Numbered from the stretch's first letter, positions 35,473-45,021 are shown. The stretch is DNA of 64,000 nucleotides from Salinibacter ruber DSM 13855 (GCF_000013045.1 NC_007677.1:372001-436000); one strand, 5' to 3'. The notes: a model not told the origin generated them from the sequence alone. Translations and numbers: made by a program.

Positions 35473-36753
35473 GTGGATTCCGTCATCGCCCTCATCGACT
35501 GCCAGGCCTTCTACGTCAGCTGCGAGCGCGTCTTCGACCCCGCGCTCCGCGGCCGCCCCACCGTCGTGCTGTCCAACAACGACGGCTGCATCATCGCCCG
35601 CTCCGCGTCGGTAAAGGCGGCGGGCGTGCCGATGGGCGCGCCGGTGTTCAAGTGGCGGGACGAGCTGGAGGCGATGGACGCGGCGGTCCTGTCGAGCAAC
35701 TACGCGCTCTACGCCGACCTGAGCCGTCGCGTGACCGCGGTGCTCGAGACGATGAGCATCGACCTGGAGCGGTACTCCATCGACGAGTGCTTCGTGACGC
35801 TGCCCGCGCTCGACCGCGACGCCCTCCGGGCGCTGGGCGAGCGCATCCGCCGTCGCGTGCGGGACTGGGTAGGGATCCCGGTGCGTGTGGCGATCGGGCC
35901 CACCAAGTCGCTCGCCAAAATCGCGGACGAGAAGGCCAAGGCCGACAAGCGGGCGGGCGACGGGACGGGGGTGTACGTGTGCCCGCCGGAGCCGGACCTC
36001 GACGTGCTGCTCTACCGCACCGACGTGGGGGACGTGTGGGGCATTGGGCCGAGCTACGAAGAGACGCTGCGCGAGCACGGGGTGACGACGGCGGCGGAAT
36101 TCCGGGCGCTGCCGGACCCGTGGATCCGGTCGACGATGACGGTGGTGGGGCTGCGCCTCGCCCGCGAGCTGCGGGGGCAGCGGTGTCTCGACCTGGACCT
36201 CGTGGGGCCCGACCGCCAATCCCTCGTCCGGTCGCGCTCGTTCGGCGCGCCCGTGGAGGCGAAGGCGGAGCTTCGACAGGCCCTCGCCAAGCATGCGCAG
36301 CGGGCCGCCGAGAAGCTGCGGGAGGAGGACCTCGTGGCCCGAGGGATCAGTGCGTTTATCACTACCAAGACGCACGGCCCGCCGCCCCACTACGCAGACG
36401 AGGCCCAGGCCACGCTCGACGAGCACACCGCGGCGGCCCCGCCCTTCGTCCGGTCGTCCCGTCGCCTTTTAGACGCCATATACCGGGCGGGCCCGGCCTA
36501 CCGAAAGGCCGGCGTCATGCTGTACGCGATCCGGCCCCGGCGCCCTCATCAGGGCAGCCTGTTCGGGCGTCCCGTTCAGGACGACGAGGCCCTCATGCAG
36601 GCCGTAGATCGGATCAACGGCACGATGGGGCGGGGCACCATCGGGGTCGCGGCGGCGGGCCTGCCGGGCGACCGCGACTGGACCATGACGCGCGACAACA
36701 CCTCCCAGCACTACACGACCCGGTGGGACGAGCTGCCGGTGGCGAGGGCGTGA
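35473..36753 (+). CDS. umuC: Y-family DNA polymerase UmuC
   Basis: A 426-residue translesion polymerase. The palm motifs are ALIDCQAFYVSCERVFDP (metal aspartate and steric-gate-like aromatic) and YSIDECFVTLP (second metal pair DE) with VAIGPTKSLAKIADEKAK (finger). A helix-hairpin-helix region (VWGIGPSYEETLREHGV) and little-finger domain follow, and the C terminus contains DRINGTMGRGTIGVAA with WTMTRDNTSQHYTTRWDELP, the UmuC-specific tail. It begins with GTG 54 bp after umuD. The fully typical UmuDC pair in an acidic proteome suggests SOS mutagenesis. Confidence 0.93.
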   Translation: MDSVIALIDCQAFYVSCERVFDPALRGRPTVVLSNNDGCIIARSASVKAAGVPMGAPVFKWRDELEAMDAAVLSSNYALYADLSRRVTAVLETMSIDLERYSIDECFVTLPALDRDALRALGERIRRRVRDWVGIPVRVAIGPTKSLAKIADEKAKADKRAGDGTGVYVCPPEPDLDVLLYRTDVGDVWGIGPSYEETLREHGVTTAAEFRALPDPWIRSTMTVVGLRLARELRGQRCLDLDLVGPDRQSLVRSRSFGAPVEAKAELRQALAKHAQRAAEKLREEDLVARGISAFITTKTHGPPPHYADEAQATLDEHTAAAPPFVRSSRRLLDAIYRAGPAYRKAGVMLYAIRPRRPHQGSLFGRPVQDDEALMQAVDRINGTMGRGTIGVAAAGLPGDRDWTMTRDNTSQHYTTRWDELPVARA

Positions 36754-36910
36754 AAACGTCGGGGCCCGTGCGCCTCCCGTACGCCCGGCTCGCACGACAG
36801 GGGAGTGGATGAGAGAAAATGAGTCGGGTCGAGGAACGAGCGTACGGTGAGGGCCCGTTGCCGCTCACCGATCATGCTAGACTGAACTTCCCGCCGAGCC
36901 GACGACACCC

Positions 36911-38557
36911 GTGGTCAACAGCTACTACACCCTCCGCGCCCTCGCCCGCGAATGGCACGCCGACCTGGAGGGCACGACGGTCCGGGACGTCTACTCGCAG
37001 ACGAAGAATGAGCTGACCGTCGCGCTGAGTGGAGCAGAGCAAGACTGGATGGTGCGCGGCTCGGTGCAGCGGCCGTTTCTGTACCTGTTTCGCCGCCCCG
37101 GATACCACAAGGCCCGCCGCAACGTCGCCACCCTCTTCGAGGGCACCATCGGCCAGTCCGTGGCGGGGGTGTCCATCGCCGACCGGGACCGGCTCGTGTC
37201 CATCGAGCTGGGCAGCGGGGGCCGGATTCTGTGGCAGCTCTTCGGCGCGCGGGCCAACGCCTTCCACGTGGCGCCCGACGACACGGTCGTTGCCGCCTTC
37301 CAGCGCCACGACGAGCTCACCGGAACGGCGGCGCCGGAGCCGTACGCCGCGCCGATGCCGGACACGTTCGAGGCGTTCGAGGACCGATGGAAGCCCAGCC
37401 GCAACAAGACGCGCCAGGCGGTCCAGTCGGCCGTGTCGCTCTTTGGGGGCGACCTGGCGCGAGAGACGCTGCACCGGGCGGGCGTGACGACCGACGCGCC
37501 GGCAGACTGCACGGCGGCCGAGCGGCGGGCCCTCTTCGAGGCGTCGATGGCCCTCCGCGAGGCGCTACAGGACCCGGCCCCCGTACTCTACGGCGCGGGG
37601 CAGTTCCCGGACGCGTTCTCGCTCATCCCGCTGCGTCACCGCGAAGACGAGCCTGCGGAACGGTTCGACACGGTGGACGCTGCGGTGGCCGACTTTGTGC
37701 GGCGCACGCTGGCCGAGCAGCACTTCCACCGCCTCTACGATCCGCTGGAGGAGGCCCTCGAATCGGCGGCCGAGCACGAACGCCGCAGCGCCGAGCGCAT
37801 GGTGGAGGAGCTTCAGAGCGAGAGCCGGGCCGGGCGCTACGAGCGATGGGGCCACCTCCTCATGGCCCAGCAGGACCAGGTGCCCGACGGGGCGGAGGAG
37901 GTCGAGTTGCCCGACCTGTTCGAGGACGGGGCGCCCGTCACCATTCCGGTCGACCCCGCCAAGTCGCCCGTCGAGAACGCGGAGCACTACTACGACCGGG
38001 CCCGGAGCACGCGGCGGTCGCGGGAGGAAGCGGAGGGCCGACTGGACGACACGATCGAGCAGGCCGAACGGGCCGAGGCGCTCCTCCAGGCCCTCCGCGA
38101 GATCGACACGCTCGACGGCATCAAGGCCTTCCGGGACGAGCGGGAGGCCGAGCTGCTGCCGTTCGTGGAGCGGGACGACGCGGACGTGGACGACTTCCCG
38201 TTCCGCCGGTTCGACCTCGGGGAGGGCTTCGAGGTGTGGGTCGGCAAAAACGCGCGCCAGAACCACGACCTCACGTTCCACGCCAGCCAGCCCTACGACC
38301 TGTGGCTGCACGCGCGCGGCGTGCCGGGCGCCCACACCGTGCTCCACCGCCCAAACCGCGACGCCGAGCCCGGCAAGCGCCGCCGCTACGTCGCCGCGGC
38401 CATCGCCGCCCACTACAGCAAATCTAAGGGCAGCGACGTAGCCCCCGTCATGATCACCGAGCGCAAGTACGTCACCAGCCCGACCGGCGCGGACCCCGGC
38501 GTGGTGCGCGTCGACCGCGAGGACGTGCTCATGGTGGAGCCGGGCCTTCCGGAGTGA
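36911..38557 (+). CDS. rqcH: NFACT family protein RqcH
   Basis: A 548-residue NFACT protein, homologue of RqcH/Rqc2, which binds stalled 50S subunits and adds C-terminal alanine tails to mark nascent chains for destruction. It begins with MVNSYYTLRALAREWHADLE, the usual NFACT-N start; the middle has NFACT coiled-coil-rich segments (HYYDRARSTRRSREEAEG) and the C-terminal NFACT-R domain reads EVWVGKNARQNHDLTFHAS, YDLWLHARGVPGAHTVL and KYVTSPTGADPGVVRV. GTG start is preferred because it aligns with the conserved N terminus. The usual C-terminal domain is complete here. It stands alone between umuC and a convergent gene. Confidence 0.9.
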   Translation: MVNSYYTLRALAREWHADLEGTTVRDVYSQTKNELTVALSGAEQDWMVRGSVQRPFLYLFRRPGYHKARRNVATLFEGTIGQSVAGVSIADRDRLVSIELGSGGRILWQLFGARANAFHVAPDDTVVAAFQRHDELTGTAAPEPYAAPMPDTFEAFEDRWKPSRNKTRQAVQSAVSLFGGDLARETLHRAGVTTDAPADCTAAERRALFEASMALREALQDPAPVLYGAGQFPDAFSLIPLRHREDEPAERFDTVDAAVADFVRRTLAEQHFHRLYDPLEEALESAAEHERRSAERMVEELQSESRAGRYERWGHLLMAQQDQVPDGAEEVELPDLFEDGAPVTIPVDPAKSPVENAEHYYDRARSTRRSREEAEGRLDDTIEQAERAEALLQALREIDTLDGIKAFRDEREAELLPFVERDDADVDDFPFRRFDLGEGFEVWVGKNARQNHDLTFHASQPYDLWLHARGVPGAHTVLHRPNRDAEPGKRRRYVAAAIAAHYSKSKGSDVAPVMITERKYVTSPTGADPGVVRVDREDVLMVEPGLPE

Positions 38558-38571
38558 GGTGTTGGCGCGTC

Positions 38572-38596
38572 GGAGCGTTGAACGTCAAAACGCTCC
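38572..38596. terminator. Convergent hairpin terminator
   Basis: GGAGCGTT at 38572-38579 and AACGCTCC at 38589-38596 form a perfect 8-bp stem with a 9-base loop, placed between the convergent ends of the rqcH gene and the outer-membrane protein gene. It can act in both directions, although T-runs are short. Confidence 0.55.
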
Positions 38597-38615
38597 AACG
38601 TCAAACGTACCACCG

Positions 38616-41600
38616 CTAAAACCCCGGTGAGATGCGAAAGCCCAACTCCCAGGTCGTGTCGCGGCGCTGGAAGGGACGGGCGTAGTAGGTCTCCAGCAGA
38701 AGGCTCCCTAAGATGTTGAAGCGGGCGGACACTCCCGCGCTCACCACCGGAATGGTCGTGTCGGCGCTGTCGGTGTCGAACGTAAAGAGGTCCGGTCCCT
38801 CGTCGTTCGTCCAGGTCACGCCGGCGTCGACGAAGGGGGCCAGCGTGGTGGGCAGGTACCGGAACGGGATGAGGCTAAGGCGCTCCGGGCCCAGAAGGGG
38901 AATTCGAATCTCGGCCCGCGTCGTGAGGGCCCGCGTGCCGAAGAGGCGGTCGATCTCGGCGCACGGCGACGTGGTGGGGGCGTTGTCGACCCGGGTGCAG
39001 CCGCCGTTCTCCCGGATGCCGTTCGCGATGCTCTGCACGCTGTAGCCGCGCACGAAGCCCTGACCGTAGGGGTAGCCGATGTACTCGTTCCCGATGCCAA
39101 ACTCGTCGTTGAACGAAGCGCCGTAATTGCCGACGTGGAGCGCCTGGAAGGCGAACGTGAACGGCTCGGCGTAGAAATACCGGCGCACGTCGGCCCGGGC
39201 CGTGACGAAATTCTGCGAGCCGAGGGTGGGGGACACCTCCAGCCGCCACCGCCCGCCCTGGAGGGGGCCCGTAAGGCCGTTCGTCGTGAAGTCGCGCACG
39301 TACGCCGCACTCGCTGTTGCTAGGTATTTCGGGGTGCGGTCCCCGAATTGATCCTGCAACGCTTGCTCCGCGCCGTCGGGGGCGAGGCCCGCCGTGCGCA
39401 CATTTGTCCCGAATCCGTAGCGCGTACCGCCGAGTGAAAACTCGAACCGTCGGGTGGGGCTCAGCGGGTAGGAGGCGTTGCCACTGGCGGAGGTGATGTA
39501 GGCGCGCTGCACCACACTTCCGAGGCCGACGAGCCGTCCGGCGTCGTTCCGAAATGGAACCGTGTTGGCGGAAAAGATGAGCGGCGTGTGGCTCAGGGAG
39601 CCGCCCCAGTTGAGTTGGCCGCGCTGGTTCATGTACGACACCCCACCGCCAATGTCGCGGAAGGTGCCCTGGGCCTGCACGGCCACCCCGAGGGTGCGGT
39701 GCCCTAGCATGTCGCCAAACCGGAGCCCGATGCCGCCGGCCAGGCCGCCCCCGAACGGGCCGCCGACGGAGACGCCAATGCCGCTGGCCCGGGAAATGGA
39801 CTCCAGCGACAGCGTCGGGTCGTAAGGGTCGGCGTCGTAGTGGGTGGAGTCGGGCGGAAGGCCGGTGGTGGCGTCGCGGAGGTTCGAGGCGATGAGGCCG
39901 TCCCTCGCGGCGGCGGGGGAGGGGAGGAGACCGGCGACGCGCGAGGTGTCGGCGGATTGCGTGCCCGCCTCGTCCGTCGTCGTGTCGGCCGCGGCCGGAA
40001 CGCGAGCAGCGGAGGCCCCCCCTGCCGTGGAGGCGGCCCTCAGGGGCGTGCCCTGCGCCTCGGGGGCGGGCCGACGGACCCCGGTGTAATTGCCGTCCGC
40101 GAAGACCGACAGCATCATGTCGCCGCTCTGGGAGGCGATGGATAGCGCCGGGGACAGCGCCGTAATGCCGCTCACGCCCGTTTTGAGGCGGGTTACGCGG
40201 AAGCGGTCGCCGCTCGACAGGTCCATGCGGTACACGTCCTTGAACCCGTCCTGGTCGCTGATGAAGTAGAGGCTCTGCCCGTCCGGGGCGAACTGCGGGT
40301 TGTGGTGCAGGGCGTCCCCGAACGGCGCCCGGACCGTCACCTCCCCGCTCGACACGTCCACCAGCCCGAGGTCCATGTTCGAGGACGGACTCAGCGTCTC
40401 CAAATTCGTCTCCGCCCGGTCGGTCGCAAAGGCGATCGTCTCCCCGTCGGGCGCCCACGTCGGCTGGAGGTCCGCGTAGCGGTCGTTGGTGAGCTGCCGC
40501 ACCGACTCCGTCTCCAGGTTCAGCACGTAGAGGTCGCTGATGCCCCCGTCGGTGCCCGCGAAGGCGAGCCGTGTGCCGTCGGGGGACCACGCCGGGTTCT
40601 TCATCGACGTGACGCCGTCCACCGAAAAGCTGCGCTCAATTTCCTCGTCCACGACGTTCCAGACCGTGATTTGATTGTCGCCGTCCTCGGAGCTGACGAA
40701 AGCGAGGCGCCGCCCGTCGGGCGACCACGTACCGGAGGAGCTGATGAAGCGCAGGGCATTGAAGTGGCCAGTCGTGCCGGCCCGGTCCAGCTCCGCGATG
40801 ACCTCCCCGGTCTCGGCGTCCGCCACGTACAGGTTGAAGGAAAACAGCTCCCGCTCCGAGATGAACGCGACGTAGCGCCCGTCCGGGCTCAGGGACGGGG
40901 CGATGTTGATGCGTCCGCCGTTCGTTTCCGGGGCGAGGACCGTCTGCCCGGCGGAGTCGGGCGGCGTGCGGCCCTTCATGAGCGGCTCGTATGCATCGCG
41001 GGTGGCCTCGGCCCACTCGTTGGTGAGGGAGTCCGCCGACACGCCGAAGAGCTCGACGTAGGCGGAGTCGAGCCCCACCTGTCCGCCGCGCTTAAACAGG
41101 TCCGGAACGGCCTGATCGCCGTACTTGCCACCGATGTACGCGAGGTACGCCTGGCCGTAGCGGTAGGGGAAGTACTCGCGGGGATTGGCGAGCCCCTCGA
41201 ACGAGGGCATGTCGTCCCGGCGCACCGCGTCGCGCATCCACATGGCCGTGTGCGAGTCCTGCCGCCCCACCGACAAGTACTCGGCCATCCCTTCGATGAG
41301 CCACGTCGGGAGATTGCCAAGCTGAATGCCCAGGCTGTCCGCGTTGAGGCCAAGGTCGAACTGAAAGGAGTGCACCAGCTCGTGGCCCAGCACGTGGTCC
41401 GTCTCCCCGTACGACGACGCGAACGGCATGACCACGCGCTCCCGCAGCGGCTCGGTGAGCCCGCCGGTGCCCTGGCTGATCGGCTGCGGCGTCACGTTGG
41501 TCTGCTGAAAGTCCGCGTCGTTGGCGTAGAAGATAATCGGCTTCTTCTCGTCGAAGCGGTGCAGAAAGACCTCCGTGTGGCGGTCGTACCAGCGCTCGGC

Positions 41601-41807
41601 CATCCGCGCGGCATCGCGCACGGCCTGCTCCTCCTCCGGGTAGAAGTGGAAGACGAAGTGCTCCGTCTCCAGCGTCCGAAAGTCGAACTGGTCGTACTGC
41701 ACCTTATTCTGCCCGAAGTACTGCGCCCGGGCGTCCGGCACGCCGAGGAGCGCAAGGCCTGCGAGGACGAACGCAAACAGGGAGGCAACGGGGGCAACAG
41801 ATCGCAT
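38616..41807 (-). CDS. Outer-membrane protein: gluzincin peptidase, TolB propeller, beta-barrel
   Basis: A 1063-residue exported protein with an unusual domain string. A Sec signal peptide (residues 1-28) is followed by a gluzincin metallopeptidase-like domain with the zinc motif HELVH at 142-146 and the third ligand in WLIEGMAEYL, then a TolB/WD40-like propeller with repeated SPDGxxLAF blades (GTWSPDGRRLAFVSS, PAWSPDGTRLAFAGT, PTWAPDGETIAFATD), and from about residue 690 an outer-membrane barrel of the bacterial-surface-antigen type (GGLAGGIGLRFGD, ending in GFRISPGF with a terminal phenylalanine). I know each block from separate families; the combination is found in some Bacteroidota. It may anchor a peptidase and propeller to the outer membrane. 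Confidence 0.8.
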   Translation of the reverse strand: MRSVAPVASLFAFVLAGLALLGVPDARAQYFGQNKVQYDQFDFRTLETEHFVFHFYPEEEQAVRDAARMAERWYDRHTEVFLHRFDEKKPIIFYANDADFQQTNVTPQPISQGTGGLTEPLRERVVMPFASSYGETDHVLGHELVHSFQFDLGLNADSLGIQLGNLPTWLIEGMAEYLSVGRQDSHTAMWMRDAVRRDDMPSFEGLANPREYFPYRYGQAYLAYIGGKYGDQAVPDLFKRGGQVGLDSAYVELFGVSADSLTNEWAEATRDAYEPLMKGRTPPDSAGQTVLAPETNGGRINIAPSLSPDGRYVAFISERELFSFNLYVADAETGEVIAELDRAGTTGHFNALRFISSSGTWSPDGRRLAFVSSEDGDNQITVWNVVDEEIERSFSVDGVTSMKNPAWSPDGTRLAFAGTDGGISDLYVLNLETESVRQLTNDRYADLQPTWAPDGETIAFATDRAETNLETLSPSSNMDLGLVDVSSGEVTVRAPFGDALHHNPQFAPDGQSLYFISDQDGFKDVYRMDLSSGDRFRVTRLKTGVSGITALSPALSIASQSGDMMLSVFADGNYTGVRRPAPEAQGTPLRAASTAGGASAARVPAAADTTTDEAGTQSADTSRVAGLLPSPAAARDGLIASNLRDATTGLPPDSTHYDADPYDPTLSLESISRASGIGVSVGGPFGGGLAGGIGLRFGDMLGHRTLGVAVQAQGTFRDIGGGVSYMNQRGQLNWGGSLSHTPLIFSANTVPFRNDAGRLVGLGSVVQRAYITSASGNASYPLSPTRRFEFSLGGTRYGFGTNVRTAGLAPDGAEQALQDQFGDRTPKYLATASAAYVRDFTTNGLTGPLQGGRWRLEVSPTLGSQNFVTARADVRRYFYAEPFTFAFQALHVGNYGASFNDEFGIGNEYIGYPYGQGFVRGYSVQSIANGIRENGGCTRVDNAPTTSPCAEIDRLFGTRALTTRAEIRIPLLGPERLSLIPFRYLPTTLAPFVDAGVTWTNDEGPDLFTFDTDSADTTIPVVSAGVSARFNILGSLLLETYYARPFQRRDTTWELGFRISPGF

Positions 41808-42050
41808 GTCGGGGTAGGGGCCTGCGACAGAGCAATCGCGTGGGATGCCTTCGTCGTCAAGGAAAAACCAACGTGCGCGGCGGGGGCAGTATTATTGTGG
41901 GAGCATGGGGGTGTGGCCCGTGGGTGTGCATGGACGGAGCATCGTTACGGCACGGCCAATCTCATGCCTCCGGCGCCGAGGAAAGGGCCTCGTCTCTCCT
42001 GTGGGCGGAGTGCAAAGACAATGTCAATCAGTGCTGCACATCCCCCGGAG

Positions 42051-42064
42051 TTGAGATAGATCAA
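42051..42064. promoter_or_regulatory. Fnr/Dnr-type site upstream of nosZ
   Basis: TTGAGATAGATCAA matches the Fnr/Dnr half-sites TTGAT-N4-ATCAA in nine of ten positions. A TAGCAT -10-like hexamer at 42087-42092 puts a start near 42099, so the site would be centred at -41.5, the class II activator geometry. A cysteine-free Crp/Fnr regulator is encoded 6 kb downstream at the end of the nos genes. The leader before the nosZ ATG would be about 230 bases. Confidence 0.65.
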
Positions 42065-42291
42065 GGCGGCTCTCGGACAATTCCGATAGCATAAACCCCG
42101 AATTGCCTAACGACCTCCCCATTCCTCCCGTGCACCCCCGATATCCGGTCGTGCCGCTTCGCACCGCCGACGTCGGGACGATCTGCGGCGCTGCAGACAG
42201 GCCGTTGCCACTCGGGGCGGGACGGAGGGGGGCGTGCTGGCAGACACGTTCCGTGGAAGGCCCGCTTTTCCTTCTGGGGTAAAAAATTGTT

Positions 42292-42316
42292 TCGTATCTT
42301 TTTGTCTAAAATACGA
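42292..42316. repeat. Dyad just before nosZ start
   Basis: TCGTAT at 42292-42297 and ATACGA at 42311-42316 are inverted around 13 bases, ending 12 bases before the ATG. Could be a repressor site or an mRNA stem that affects initiation. Confidence 0.35.
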
Positions 42317-42328
42317 CCCCCGATACCT

Positions 42329-44176
42329 ATGCGATCACTCACATACCTCTTCCTGCTCGTCCTCCCGCTGGGCCTGTTGGGCTGTGGCGGGTCGTCGGCT
42401 TCTGACGACGGCGCGCCCGCCTCGTACGTCCCCCCCGGCGAGAAGGACGACTACTACCTCTTTTACTCCGGCGGCCACTCCGGCCAGGTCTTCGTGGCCG
42501 GCCTGCCGTCCCTTCGCGAGATTCAAGAGATCCCCGTCTTTACCCCCTCCCCCGGCCACGGCTACGGCTTCAGCAAGAAGTCGAAGAAGATGATGGGCGA
42601 GTACCGATGGGGCGACGTGCACCACCCCGGCCTCTCGAAGACGGACGGCACGTACGACGGCCGCTGGCTCTTCGTGAACGACAACGCCAACAACCGGGTC
42701 GCGCGCATCAGCCTGCGGGACTTTAAGACGAAACAGATCCTCGGCCCCATCCCCAACTCGATGGGGAACCACGGCTCCTCCTTCGTCACGCCGAACACCG
42801 AGTACCTGCTCGTCGCCACCCGCTTCTCGGTGCCGCTGCCGAAGGGCACACACGCCCCCGTTGAGACCTACGAGGAGAATTTCAACGGCATCGTCAGTGG
42901 CGTGGACATCGACCCGGAGACGGGCGAAATGGAGGTGGGGTGGCAGGTCAAAACGCCCCCGTTCAACTGGGACCTCGGCTCCACCGGCAAGGGGCCGAGT
43001 GACGGCTGGGCGTTTTGGACCTCCTACAACACCGAGATGGCGCACGACTCCCTGGAGATCAACGCCAGCCAGCGCGACCGCGACTACGCCGCGTTCGTGA
43101 ACTGGGAGCGCGCCGAGGAGGTCGTCGAGAACAACGAGGGCCTGAACCGTCGCAACGGGGTGCCGCTCATCGATCCGGCCGAACACGAGGGCGTCATGTA
43201 CTTCGTGCCGGTCAGCAAGTCCCCCCACGGCATCGACGCCTCGCCGTCGGGCCGCTGGATCGCGGCCTCCGGCAAGCTGCAACCGACCACCACGGTGTTC
43301 GACTTCAAGCAGTTCAAGACCGCGATCGAAAACGAAGACTTTCAGGGTGAATTCCGCGGTGTACCCGTTGTGAACTACGACGCCGTCGTGGAAGGCGAGG
43401 TGCCGGTCGGCCAGGGCCCGCTCCACACGCAGTTCGACGGCGAGGGCAACGCCTACACGTCGCTCTTCATCGAGTCGAGCGTGACGAAGTGGAAACTGCC
43501 GCCCTGGGACAAAGAGACCACGGAGGACATGAGCAAGGCCGTGACGGACAAGATCAGTGTTCACTACAACATCGGCCACCTCGTCATCCCGGGCAGTGAC
43601 ACGAAGGAGCCGTACGGGAACTGGCTCGTGGCGATGAACAAGCTCCAGAAGGGCCGCGGGCTTAACGTCGGCCCCGAGAAGCCGGAGACGAGCCAGCTCA
43701 TCGACATCTCGGGGGAGGAGATGGAGATGATCGAGGAAGACTACACCCGGCCCGAGCCGCACTTTGCGCAGGCCGTGCCGGCGGACGTGATCAACCCCAT
43801 CGAGGTCTACAAGAAGGAGAACAACGACCACCCCGACGCCCGCTGGGACCCGGAGAACACCGGCGTGGAGCGCACCGGCCCAGACGAGGTCACCGTCCAC
43901 ATGATCGCCAAGCGCAGCCAGTACTACCCGGACAAGGTCGAGGTGCAACAGGGCGACAAGGTCACGTTCCACCTGACGAACATCGAGCAGGTGTCGGACA
44001 TGATCCACGGCTTCGGCATCGCCCAGTACAACATGAACGGAGTGGTGCCCCCCGGTGACACGCAGACGTTCACCATCACGGCCGACGAGGCAGGGGTGTA
44101 TCCCTTCTACTGCACCAACTTCTGCTCGGCGCTCCATCAGGAGATGCAGGGGTACCTGGAGGTGAAGCCGCGGTAG
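42329..44176 (+). CDS. nosZ: Nitrous-oxide reductase, clade II lipoprotein type
   Basis: A 615-residue periplasmic copper enzyme that reduces N2O to N2, the last step of denitrification. The start at MRSLTYLFLL gives a lipoprotein signal with LGLLGC (cysteine 17), so it is Sec-exported and membrane-anchored, as in clade II NosZ; there is no twin-arginine motif. The propeller carries the CuZ histidines (DVHHPG, GNHGSSFVTPN, KSPHGIDASPSGRW, HYNIGHL). The C-terminal cupredoxin holds CuA as CTNFCSALHQEMQGYL (C-x3-C-x3-H-x2-M). Next is a membrane protein, then NosD, NosF and NosY. The long leader with an Fnr-type site suggests induction by nitrogen oxides or low oxygen. Confidence 0.95.
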   Translation: MRSLTYLFLLVLPLGLLGCGGSSASDDGAPASYVPPGEKDDYYLFYSGGHSGQVFVAGLPSLREIQEIPVFTPSPGHGYGFSKKSKKMMGEYRWGDVHHPGLSKTDGTYDGRWLFVNDNANNRVARISLRDFKTKQILGPIPNSMGNHGSSFVTPNTEYLLVATRFSVPLPKGTHAPVETYEENFNGIVSGVDIDPETGEMEVGWQVKTPPFNWDLGSTGKGPSDGWAFWTSYNTEMAHDSLEINASQRDRDYAAFVNWERAEEVVENNEGLNRRNGVPLIDPAEHEGVMYFVPVSKSPHGIDASPSGRWIAASGKLQPTTTVFDFKQFKTAIENEDFQGEFRGVPVVNYDAVVEGEVPVGQGPLHTQFDGEGNAYTSLFIESSVTKWKLPPWDKETTEDMSKAVTDKISVHYNIGHLVIPGSDTKEPYGNWLVAMNKLQKGRGLNVGPEKPETSQLIDISGEEMEMIEEDYTRPEPHFAQAVPADVINPIEVYKKENNDHPDARWDPENTGVERTGPDEVTVHMIAKRSQYYPDKVEVQQGDKVTFHLTNIEQVSDMIHGFGIAQYNMNGVVPPGDTQTFTITADEAGVYPFYCTNFCSALHQEMQGYLEVKPR

Positions 44177-44287
44177 GTGAGGGATGCGCGGAAGGGGGAA
44201 GGGAGAGGGGGCGTGTCCGCCTCCTCTCTCTTTCGTGCTTCCGCGGTGTTGCCGTCGCGTATTCACGCATCCATGTGCTTGGCCGCA

Positions 44288-44959
44288 ATGTTTGACTTTA
44301 TTGACCGCATTCCGAAGCTCATTGACCGGCGGGTGCCCGGGCGCGGGCGACTCTTGCTCGTGGTGGGGGCTGCGCTGCTCGGGGCCGCCATCTTTTTGCC
44401 GCTGTGGCAGATCCACCTGGTGGCCCCGCAGTATCAGGAGGGGCTCGACCTCTACATTCACAGCTACAAGCTGGAGGCCGGCAACGAGGGGCAGGACCTC
44501 AAGGAAATTAACGGCCTGAACCACTACATCGGGATGGCGCCGATCAAGGAGGAGGACTTTGCGGAGATGACGTTTATCCCGTTTCTCCTTGGCGGCTTTT
44601 CGCTGCTGGCCCTGCGGGGGGCCTTCTTCGGCACCGTGAAGTCGGTGGTCGACACGCTCGTGCTGTTCGTGTACTTCGGAGCGTTTTCGATGTGGCGGTT
44701 CTACCATCAGCTGTACACGTACGCCCACAACCTCGACCCGCGGGCGCCGATGGACATTGAGCCCTTCACGCCCATCCTGATCGGGTGGAAGAAGATTGCC
44801 AACTTCACGCAGTACAGCTATCCGCGGGAGGGCTCGGCCCTGCTTCTGGGAGCCGTCGTCTGCTTCGGAACGGCCATCTGGATGGGCGTGCGTTCCGGGC
44901 GTGAGACGGCCGCCCCTGACGCCGACGAGCGGTCCGACGCTGAAGCGATGTCCGCATAA
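44288..44959 (+). CDS. nosB: NosB-like membrane protein of the nos cluster
   Basis: A 223-residue membrane protein with about four or five helices. Between the first helix and the next is a soluble loop PQYQEGLDLYIHSYKLEAG then GLNHYIGMAPIKEEDF, which I associate with the NosB-type protein found right after nosZ in clade II clusters. Its exact job is unknown; it is needed with NosZ in some epsilonproteobacteria. The start is set at MFDFIDRIP; an ATG five codons earlier is possible. It follows nosZ by 111 bp and precedes nosD by 90 bp, in the middle of the operon. Confidence 0.7.
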   Translation: MFDFIDRIPKLIDRRVPGRGRLLLVVGAALLGAAIFLPLWQIHLVAPQYQEGLDLYIHSYKLEAGNEGQDLKEINGLNHYIGMAPIKEEDFAEMTFIPFLLGGFSLLALRGAFFGTVKSVVDTLVLFVYFGAFSMWRFYHQLYTYAHNLDPRAPMDIEPFTPILIGWKKIANFTQYSYPREGSALLLGAVVCFGTAIWMGVRSGRETAAPDADERSDAEAMSA

Positions 44960-44982
44960 CGTACTCGGGGGGAGCGTTGCGC

Positions 44983-45021
44983 GTTGAGGGTTGGTTGAGG
45001 ACGAACCACCCACCGCTCAAC
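44983..45021 (+). other. Hairpin between nosB and nosD
   Basis: Nested arms GTTGAG (44983-44988) with CTCAAC (45016-45021) and TGGTT (44992-44996) with AACCA (45004-45008) can fold into a stem. It may tune expression of downstream nos genes; no T-run follows. Confidence 0.35.

Larger units (their letters stand above)
41808..42328. other. Divergent regulatory region before nosZ
   Basis: 521 bases without a convincing gene, between the divergent outer-membrane protein gene and nosZ. It holds an Fnr-type site (42051-42064), a -10-like TAGCAT at the expected distance, and a TCGTAT/ATACGA dyad just before the nosZ start. Confidence 0.55.

Noticed and set aside
42335-45013. Minus-strand frame of 892 codons opposite nosZ
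   Set aside because: Antisense to nosZ and nosB-like gene, which have metal-binding motifs and signal peptides.
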